Shown one piece after another: positions 52,907-58,470 of a stretch of DNA of 58,470 bases. The stretch comes from Gemmata sp. Lineage in GTDB: Bacteria; Planctomycetota; Planctomycetia; Gemmatales; Gemmataceae. The notes beneath the pieces were generated by a model. It did not search any database, was not told the DNA's origin, and was given only the letters and a program-made list of their open reading frames with translations. The DNA is taken from assembly GCA_025055115.1 (NCBI GenBank), contig JANWYJ010000068.1:1-58470 (forward strand), read 5' to 3'. Both the position numbers and the translations under genes were made by a program. The first letter of the stretch is position 1; every line of letters starts with the position of its first letter.

Positions 52907-53689
52907 ATGCCGGAATCGGGAATGAGCCGCGCTGAGTCGTTGGTGACGCCGGTGGTTTCGTCGCCCTGGGCGATTGAAGTTCACGATCTGACGGTCGCTT
53001 ATCGTGACAAACCGGTGCTGTGGGATATCGACCTGAGCGTACCACCGGGGGTGCTGATGGCCATTGTTGGCCCCAACGGAGCCGGTAAGACGACGCTCAT
53101 CAAGGCGATCCTGGGGCTGATCCGACCGGTGTCGGGTGACGTTTTGGTTCATGGCCGGCGGTATTCGCCGCGGTCGCAGACGATCGCCTATGTGCCGCAG
53201 CGGGGGAGCGTGGATTGGGATTTCCCGACCACAGTGTTCGATGTTGCCTTGATGGGCACTTACGGACGCTTGGGCTGGTTCCGTCGACCGGGAGCCGCAG
53301 AGCGTCACGCGGCGGCGGCGGCACTGGCCCGGGTGGGTCTGAGCGACTACGCACAGCGGCAGATCAGCCAACTATCGGGAGGGCAGCAGCAGCGGGTCTT
53401 TCTGGCACGCGCTTTGGTGCAAGAGGCTGCGGTATACCTGATGGATGAACCCTTCCAAGGCGTGGACGCCGTGACCGAGAAAGCGATTGTGGACATCCTC
53501 CGCGAACTGCGTTCCCAAGGGCGAACCGTGGTGGTGGTGCATCACGACCTAGCCACCGTCGCGGAGTATTTCGATTGGGTGATGCTGCTGAACGTGCGCA
53601 AAATTGCCAGCGGCCCGGTGGGGGAAGTCTTCACGCCGGCCCATCTGCAAGCGACTTACGGCGACCGTTACCGCGCCTTGCGCCTGTGA
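52907..53689 (+). CDS. Metal ABC transporter ATP-binding protein
   Basis: A 260-residue ATPase of the Zn/Mn/Fe family. Walker [10 protein letters not shown] (55-63), signature LSGGQQQR (about 154-161), Walker B VYLMDEPF (about 175), and the H-loop VVVHHD. Partner of the preceding binding protein. In TroABC/ZnuABC the permease gene follows, but here the next 660 nt hold no open frame with membrane segments. Its 3' end is duplicated twice in degenerate form downstream. Confidence 0.93.
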   Translation: MPESGMSRAESLVTPVVSSPWAIEVHDLTVAYRDKPVLWDIDLSVPPGVLMAIVGPNGAGKTTLIKAILGLIRPVSGDVLVHGRRYSPRSQTIAYVPQRGSVDWDFPTTVFDVALMGTYGRLGWFRRPGAAERHAAAAALARVGLSDYAQRQISQLSGGQQQRVFLARALVQEAAVYLMDEPFQGVDAVTEKAIVDILRELRSQGRTVVVVHHDLATVAEYFDWVMLLNVRKIASGPVGEVFTPAHLQATYGDRYRALRL

Positions 53690-53822
53690 ACCGTGCTTTC
53701 ACGGCTCCCCCCCTGCCAACAACCGACAGCAACCGCCACCGCGCCGTGCGCCGCGGAACACAGCCTTCAGGCTCCCCCCTGCCAACAACCCACAGCAACC
53801 GCTACCTGGCCCTTCGTTGCTG
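53661..53822. repeat. Degenerate tandem, period 66-68, of the ATPase gene's end
   Basis: The last codons, stop and downstream part of the ATPase gene (53661-53728) reappear at 53729-53794 and again, in part, from 53795. The second and third copies are about 90% alike (28-nt core CTGCCAACAACC-type with two differences) and both are further from the gene's own end. Confidence 0.8.
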
Positions 53823-53868
53823 CGTTGTGGGCGAAAGGACCCGACGCCCTGTTACCAACCCGTGGACC

Positions 53869-53981
53869 ACTTCCACTTCCAGCGCGTGGCCCACCGTCTG
53901 GTTGCCGTCGAGAGGGCAAGAATTTTAGTGCCGAAAGAGCTAACTTCCACTTCCAGCGCGTGGCCCACCGTCTGGTTGCCG
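53869..53981. repeat. Spaced direct duplication, offset 74
   Basis: A 39-nt block at 53869-53907 is exactly repeated at 53943-53981, separated by 35 nt. Confidence 0.97.
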
Positions 53982-54006
53982 GGATGGGCACGACCACGAC
54001 GGCCTT

Positions 54007-54036
54007 CTCCCTCCAGCGCAACTCCCTCCAGCGCAA
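54007..54036. repeat. 15-bp perfect tandem
   Basis: CTCCCTCCAGCGCAA at 54007-54021 and 54022-54036. Confidence 0.95.
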
Positions 54037-54162
54037 CCGATGAGAGCGTGTCTGGATTCGGATGCCGCGAAGCCGTTGTGGCGGGTTGGGTGTCACCAAC
54101 GGACTGACACAGAAAAACGGCCACCAACCGTTGCCGAGCAGCCCTGGATAAACGTTTGCCGT

Positions 54163-54275
54163 CACCGACGGAGGCGCCTGGAGAAGCAGAGGGGAAAACA
54201 CTCGGAGGGAAGGATTAACGATTTCCACCAAGTCTGCACCGACGGAGGCGCCCGGGGAAGCAGAGGGGAAAACAC
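54163..54275. repeat. Spaced direct duplication, offset 74
   Basis: A 39-nt block at 54163-54201 is repeated at 54237-54275 with two differences, separated by 35 nt. Confidence 0.97.
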
Positions 54276-54353
54276 GGCCGCAGCACAGACCGCCTGCCAG
54301 CCGTCACCACCGCTCGATGCGCCAGGCTGCCCACTGCCGGTGGAAAGGGGGGG

Positions 54354-55106
54354 TCAGGCGCTGGTGGGTGGGCGGTGGGGGGCCTGGGCGTGGTGCTGGA
54401 GCAGTTGTTTCATCTCGCGCACGGCCCGTTCCATCCCCACCAGCACCGCCCGGGATACGATACTGTGCCCGATGTTGAGTTCTTCAACGCCCGGGATACG
54501 GACGATGGGGATCACGTTGGTGTAGTTCAGCCCGTGGCCCATGTGAACGTGTAAGCCCAAACCGAGGGCGAAGGCGGTGGCCGCACGTAGTTTCTCCCAT
54601 TCGTGGGCGATAGCCGCAGCGCCGCGGGCTTCGGAGTAGCTGGCGGTCTGGAGTTCGATGGCGTCGGCTTGCAGGGCTTTGGCGGCTTCAATTTGGGCCG
54701 GCTCAGGATCGATAAAAAGCGCAACGGCGATGCCGGCGTCGTGGAGGCGTTGCACCGCGGCCCGCACCGTGGCGGTGTTGGCGAGCAGGTCCAAGCCGCC
54801 TTCGGTGGTCAGTTCTTGCCGCTTCTCGGGTACCAATGTGGCTTCGTCGGGCTTCACCTGCACGGCCATGGCCAGGATGTCCTCGGCGGTGGCCATTTCG
54901 AGGTTCAAGCGTGTGGTGACGGTTTCCCGCAAGCGGAAGACGTCGCGATCTTGGATGTGGCGGCGGTCTTCGCGCAAGTGAATGGTGATGCCGTCGGCTC
55001 CGCCCAAGGTGGCGAGGATGGCCGCGGCAACCGGGTCGGGTTCGTGGGCACGCCGGGCTTGCCGCACTGTGGCCACATGGTCGATGTTGACACCCAAACG
55101 GATCAT
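54354..55106 (-). CDS. pdxJ: Pyridoxine 5'-phosphate synthase
   Basis: A 250-residue PdxJ, which forms pyridoxine 5'-phosphate from 3-hydroxy-1-aminoacetone phosphate and deoxyxylulose phosphate. Family marks: [37 protein letters not shown] pattern, [21 protein letters not shown] pattern and [11 protein letters not shown] plus ELNIGHSIV. Complete length. It supplies the PLP that the nearby cystathionine gamma-synthase needs, but the genes are not one operon. The last 20 residues are Pro/His-rich. Confidence 0.97.
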   Translation of the reverse strand: MIRLGVNIDHVATVRQARRAHEPDPVAAAILATLGGADGITIHLREDRRHIQDRDVFRLRETVTTRLNLEMATAEDILAMAVQVKPDEATLVPEKRQELTTEGGLDLLANTATVRAAVQRLHDAGIAVALFIDPEPAQIEAAKALQADAIELQTASYSEARGAAAIAHEWEKLRAATAFALGLGLHVHMGHGLNYTNVIPIVRIPGVEELNIGHSIVSRAVLVGMERAVREMKQLLQHHAQAPHRPPTSA

Positions 55107-55322
55107 AAGAATTCACAGTTCTCGTAACAAGGCGACGCACGGGGGCGTTGCCGCGTCTGGGGCTGGTGCCACGGTTGAGGAGTCCGAATCTCCACCATGG
55201 ATACCACGAAACCAGCCATCTTTTTCACTTCAGAATACGCCTTGACCCGTGGCGGGGCCGGTATTTGCGCCGTGGATCGGTGGGGGCGGTCCGCACGGGG
55301 GCTGTGGACTGCCTTGGGAGGG

Positions 55323-55781
55323 CTATCTGCGGTTGTTATAGTGCGCCAGGTAATCGAGAACGGCGCGATAGCGATCGAGTTCGCGTTGCAAAATCCGGTA
55401 GGCGACAATCGCCAAGAGCATATCCAACAGCCGTTCGGCCACCGGGCTGACAATCGCCATGGAGAACCACACCGAAAAGACGAAATAGTTCAGCCCCAAC
55501 AGAATGAAAAACAGCGGAAAGGCGATTTGGCCCAGTCGGCTGAGGCGGTAGCGCGGATCGAAATACATCTGCACGGCCAGGCGGCACTCCGTCACCAACT
55601 GGAGCAAAAACCAGCTGCGGCGGGGCGGTTCCACCGGTTCAGGGGGAATGAGAATGGTCCCTTCCGGAGGGGGTGGCAGCAGCCGCACCAGTGGCAGCAC
55701 CGTGGGGGCCGGAGCCGATTCGGCACAGTCGGTCGTGGTGACCCTATCCGTTGGCGTGGGCGTCATCGACGGCTCAGTCAT
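55323..55781 (-). CDS. Small membrane protein, function unknown
   Basis: A 152-residue protein. The first 55 residues are Pro/Thr-rich and likely disordered; then PRRSWFLLQLVTECRLAVQMYFDPRYRLS, a helix, and two membrane segments (about 85-105, IAFPLFFILLGLNYFVFSVW; about 108-128, AIVSPVAERLLDMLLAIVAYR). C-terminus charged. No family name is known to me. GAGG stands just before the ATG. It lies between pdxJ and a secreted protein, all on the minus strand, with gaps over 150 nt. Confidence 0.65.
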   Translation of the reverse strand: MTEPSMTPTPTDRVTTTDCAESAPAPTVLPLVRLLPPPPEGTILIPPEPVEPPRRSWFLLQLVTECRLAVQMYFDPRYRLSRLGQIAFPLFFILLGLNYFVFSVWFSMAIVSPVAERLLDMLLAIVAYRILQRELDRYRAVLDYLAHYNNRR

Positions 55782-55939
55782 TCCTCGTCCCTCACCGACT
55801 CGACAATTTCGTCACCACCAGAGTAATCCGGTGGATGCCGGCAGGGAAGAGCAACTGGGATGCCGCGATTCCGCGTCAGCCAAAAGAGGCGTTTTCGTGC
55901 CGATCGAGCCACCAGGCGCGGTATTCGTCCTACGACGTT

Positions 55940-57259
55940 TTACTTTTTGGCCGGAAAGCGGATGGCTTCGATCAGCTCGCGATCCCGGGAGCCGACGGCT
56001 TTCGCCCGCTCGGGTTTCATGGCCACCGTCAGAGCAACTTGATCGCCTTGCGGCCCGGCCAGCAGATAGAAGCTCTGGAGTACCGGAACGTCGTCGGTGG
56101 TTCCTTCAGCGACGATTTTGTACAGCCACCGACCATCGGCGGTGGTGGTTTCCCGATCTTCCAGAACGCGTTTGGCGACCCAACCGGGCGTGGCCTGGAC
56201 GGCTTTTTGGAACTCGTGGGCCGGGGTGTGTTGGCCGGGCGGGGCTTTCTTCCACGCTAGCACAGTCGCTTGGGCGATGAATTCCCCGCGGTCGAGCAAG
56301 CGGAGAATCAGGTGCTGTTCGGTTTGCCCGGTGATGTGCCAATCGCGGGGATAGACGAGGCTATAGCGACCGTGGGGGTCGTCGTGGCGCAGTTGCGTCA
56401 TCGTGGCGGGAATGGCGTCCGAAGGGACTGCGGCCACGGCGTTATCGTCGAGTTCTTGGGGGATGTTGGCCAGGCGTTGGCGCTTCAGGTGAAGCGTCAC
56501 TTCGACGCGCGACGCCGGGGCGATCGGCCCTTGCTCGCGTTGGTCTTTTTGCTTCCAGGTGAGTGTGGTGATGCGCTGCGTGGTGAGGTCGAAGGTGCCG
56601 GTGGCGGTGATCGCTAACTTGACGACGGCCCCGTGTTCGATCCCTTCCGCGGTCCCTGCGAGGGAAAACTCGGCTTGCCCGTTGGCCGCGGCTTTGAGCT
56701 GACCGGTGAGATCGTGCTTGACCAGACGGTCGAACAGACACGCGGCCTGCACCGCGGCTGGGCTGAGGTTCCAGGTGTCGCCCACTTGCACGGGCTTTCC
56801 GGGCAATAAGCCCGCCAGGCACTGCGGGTTGAAATGCTCCGTCACCAGATCGAGTTCGTCGCGCGTCAGGGGGCCAGCGGGACAGAAACACAGCGGCCCC
56901 TCAGAACGTCGCAGAACCGCCACCAAACGCCGATCGGCGGGCAGGGTCCGCTGCATCTTCTCAACGTCGACCACGGCTGAAGCGACGGCATCGGTGTAGT
57001 ACCGGGCCGACCGCGCGGGCCAGCCATCGACCACGGCCAGCGTTCGTTCACTGAAACTATGGCGTGCTTTCGCTTCCAGGCGCAGTTCGTGTTTCGATCC
57101 GTCGTGCAGGATAAGCATCTGGCCGCGGAGATCGAGTTCGAGGTGGTAGTGGAAGCAATCACCCGCCGCCGCCGTTTCGGCCAGGGTGACCGTTTGGGCC
57201 ACCACCCCGGGCGCATCGGCCACCACCGCCACGACCGCAACAACCAGTCCACGCATCAT
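55940..57259 (-). CDS. Secreted protein of unknown function
   Basis: A 439-residue exported protein (signal peptide LVVAVVAVVADAPGVVAQ). Residues about 25-280 are beta-rich (YHLELDLRGQMLIL, LGTAEGIEHGAVVKLAITATGTFDL pattern), and about 300-435 resemble a PsbP/DUF1795-type domain (YSLVYPRDWHITGQTEQHLILRL and ELIEAIRFP; only key positions given). Such domains bind lipids or proteins. Strong AGGAGG before the ATG. No operon partner is clear. Confidence 0.65.
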   Translation of the reverse strand: MMRGLVVAVVAVVADAPGVVAQTVTLAETAAAGDCFHYHLELDLRGQMLILHDGSKHELRLEAKARHSFSERTLAVVDGWPARSARYYTDAVASAVVDVEKMQRTLPADRRLVAVLRRSEGPLCFCPAGPLTRDELDLVTEHFNPQCLAGLLPGKPVQVGDTWNLSPAAVQAACLFDRLVKHDLTGQLKAAANGQAEFSLAGTAEGIEHGAVVKLAITATGTFDLTTQRITTLTWKQKDQREQGPIAPASRVEVTLHLKRQRLANIPQELDDNAVAAVPSDAIPATMTQLRHDDPHGRYSLVYPRDWHITGQTEQHLILRLLDRGEFIAQATVLAWKKAPPGQHTPAHEFQKAVQATPGWVAKRVLEDRETTTADGRWLYKIVAEGTTDDVPVLQSFYLLAGPQGDQVALTVAMKPERAKAVGSRDRELIEAIRFPAKK

Positions 57260-57278
57260 CCGCTACCTCCTGCCTAAC

Positions 57279-57309
57279 TCGGGTTGGCACCACGGAAATC
57301 GGGTTGGCA
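57279..57309. repeat. Short duplication, offset 20
   Basis: TCGGGTTGGCA at 57279-57289 and 57299-57309, upstream of the secreted protein gene. Eleven bases only, so chance is possible. Confidence 0.5.
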
Positions 57310-57386
57310 GTCGATACCCGGCGGAGGAAGCTTCGGTCAAGGCGGACCTGGGAGCCGGCAACCCCAACGAGCCGCCGCCCAGCCCG

Positions 57387-57479
57387 ATCAGCCTCAAGGA
57401 TCACAAGCGCTTGTTGGTGTCGGCGTGCCCGCCCGGGGTTGAGGGGGCTGCCCAAAGTCCCATCAGCCTGAGGATCACA
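57387..57479. repeat. Spaced duplication, offset 75
   Basis: A 19-nt block at 57387-57405 recurs at 57462-57479 with one base missing and one changed. Confidence 0.75.
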
Positions 57480-57812
57480 GGGACCAACGGGGGGCCGTCG
57501 CCCGCGGCGGTGCCGTGGGCAGCGCGTTGTCCACGCATCATGTCGGATTCGTTATCGTTGATGAGCTTCCCCCTGAAAATTTTGCTGTTGACCGAATTTC
57601 TACGGGTCGTTGTGACTATTTCGTGAATTTTGGCGCGGCGGCCCTTGCATTTTCTGAACAATTGCTCATATTTTAATTGACAACTGGATACGTTACCACA
57701 ATAGGTTGTCGGCTAGTACAGATAAGGTTATTTTGTTGTAACAATCGAACGAGCGACTGTTGCGCAATCGCAAGAATTTTGATTTTTCAGCATTCTGAGG
57801 GAGGTTATGGCG

Positions 57813-58454
57813 ATGGCCGCCCAGTGGTATTATTCTCATGGGGGTAAGACCTACGGCCCGGTGACTTCGCAACAGCTGCGAGATTTGGCCAATCGGGGGA
57901 TGATTCTACCCGACGACATGGTGTGGAAAGAAGGCGTGGCCGAGGGTGTGCCCGCCAAGACAGTGAAAGGGCTTTTCCCGGACGGATCGGCGGCATCGTC
58001 CCCCCCGACGAGTACCGCGACAACTACCCCCAAAGGTGGCTCTGCCAGTGTTGGCTGGTCGGGAATGGCGTCGTCTTCCAGTTCGACCGGACCGAGTGAT
58101 TTTGATGATGATGATACAGACTACCGGCTGATGAGGAAGAGGAAGGCGTACGGGAAACAACTTCTCTTGGATTACCTGTTCTTCCGGCGGATGATCTCAC
58201 CGATTCTGATTCAGATCTTCTTCTGGGTTGGCACCGCATCATGTATAGTCATCGGAGTTTTTCTCTTTTTTGGTGGCCTGCTTGTAGAGACTGATCCTGT
58301 TCGAGGAAAGTCGGGCATGAGTTTATTCACATGCTTTGGTGGTTTTTTACTGATAATCTTTGGCCCCTTTTGTCTCCGTATCTTGTGCGAGAACATGATT
58401 GTGTTGTTCCAAATCAATGAAACCCTTACGGATATTCGCAATCAGGGCTTGTAG
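57813..58454 (+). CDS. GYF_2 domain membrane protein (DUF4339/DUF4282-like)
   Basis: A 213-residue protein. The first 55 residues form a GYF_2/DUF4339 domain (WYYSHGGKTYGPVTSQQLRDL pattern, ILPDDMVWKEG). A Ser/Thr/Pro-rich linker follows (about 60-100), then a DDDD stretch and two membrane segments (about 130-155, ILIQIFFWVGTASCIVIGVF; about 170-195, LFTCFGGFLLIIFGPFCLRI), like DUF4282. Such proteins bind proline-rich partners at the membrane. I start at ATG 57813, eight bases after GGAGG; the ATG at 57807 is only two bases from it. Confidence 0.82.
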   Translation: MAAQWYYSHGGKTYGPVTSQQLRDLANRGMILPDDMVWKEGVAEGVPAKTVKGLFPDGSAASSPPTSTATTTPKGGSASVGWSGMASSSSSTGPSDFDDDDTDYRLMRKRKAYGKQLLLDYLFFRRMISPILIQIFFWVGTASCIVIGVFLFFGGLLVETDPVRGKSGMSLFTCFGGFLLIIFGPFCLRILCENMIVLFQINETLTDIRNQGL

Positions 58455-58470
58455 CGTTGGTGGGTGATGT

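Larger units (their letters stand above)
53690..54353. other. Duplication-rich gap where a permease gene would be expected
   Basis: About 660 nt between the ATPase gene and the convergent pdxJ. It contains the degenerate triplication of the gene end, two spaced duplications (53869-53981 and 54163-54275, both offset 74) and a 15-bp tandem. I find no frame with membrane segments on either strand. Confidence 0.75.
57260..57812. other. Divergent intergenic region with AT-rich promoter part
   Basis: About 550 nt. The left part is GC-rich with two weak duplications; the right part (57630-57800) is markedly AT-rich. TTGACA at 57677-57682 followed after 17 nt by AATAGG (57700-57705) is a possible promoter of the GYF_2 gene, with a leader of about 100 nt. 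Confidence 0.55.

Noticed and set aside
53575-54107. Plus-strand frames across the metal ABC gap that might be a remnant permease
   Set aside because: Translations are Pro/Thr/Arg-rich without membrane segments and reflect the duplicated gene end.
5488-54275. Repeat-spacer-repeat units of 36-39 nt repeat and 35-40 nt spacer that resemble minimal CRISPR arrays (5488, 7321, 16065, 17450, 29533, 53869, 54163)
   Set aside because: Every locus has a different repeat, there are only two copies, no cas gene is present, and the same process also yields 18-nt tandems and copies of gene ends. Automatic tools may call them as questionable CRISPRs.

Overview
The window looks like a chromosomal segment of a planctomycete of the Gemmataceae type. 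The evidence is gene content: two DUF1501 proteins, a PQQ-type secreted beta-propeller, an ECF-like sigma factor next to a Ser/Thr kinase with a membrane anchor, a second kinase with a DMG motif, FHA/TPR, WD40 and EF-hand proteins, a very large CBM9/propeller/cytochrome c fusion, and a surface protein starting with the VEQLEDRLTPA type of leader motif. Base composition is high GC. I assign 41 protein genes covering roughly four fifths of the window (hand count). I see no rRNA, tRNA, integrase, transposase, phage gene or true CRISPR array.

Layout. 1-5400: secreted PQQ protein, secreted helical/beta protein, a PSP1-like protein translationally coupled to a TPR-YggX fusion, and a secreted beta protein, all on the minus strand. 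5980-9545: minus-strand translation cluster bL25, Pth, bS6, SSB, bL9, lacking the usual bS18 gene. 9757-20000: FHA/TPR protein, EF-hand protein, two DUF1501 proteins, WD40 protein, CobW-type metallochaperone GTPase, LTxxQ-like protein. 20075-26950: sigma factor and kinase, polyphosphate kinase, Tat-type phosphatase. 26962-36000: GT2 glycosyltransferase, M50 site-2 protease, coiled-coil protein, PheT, and an ABC-2 exporter. 36102-43868: FG-GAP surface protein, CBM9-propeller-cytochrome fusion, degenerate M24 protein, DUF4198-like protein. 44191-58454: orphan DNA methyltransferase, second kinase, molybdopterin oxidoreductase, cystathionine gamma-synthase/lyase, Zn/Mn ABC binding protein and ATPase without a permease, PdxJ, two poorly characterised proteins and a GYF_2/membrane protein.

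The most unusual signal is not a gene. I count about 38 loci where a short sequence is directly duplicated, each locus with its own unrelated sequence, and 37 of these lie in the roughly one fifth of the window that is non-coding or at a gene end. The distance between copies is strikingly bimodal: tight tandems of 13-29 nt (18 is the commonest) and spaced duplications whose copies are 73-78 nt apart (13 loci), with few in between. Ten of the 41 genes have their stop codon inside such a duplication, so the gene's end is repeated downstream of itself. One case duplicates a TGATG stop/start overlap and apparently uncouples two genes. I propose this as a lineage-specific duplication process acting on DNA and tolerated mainly between genes. 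It was found by eye only, and an assembly artefact has to be excluded.
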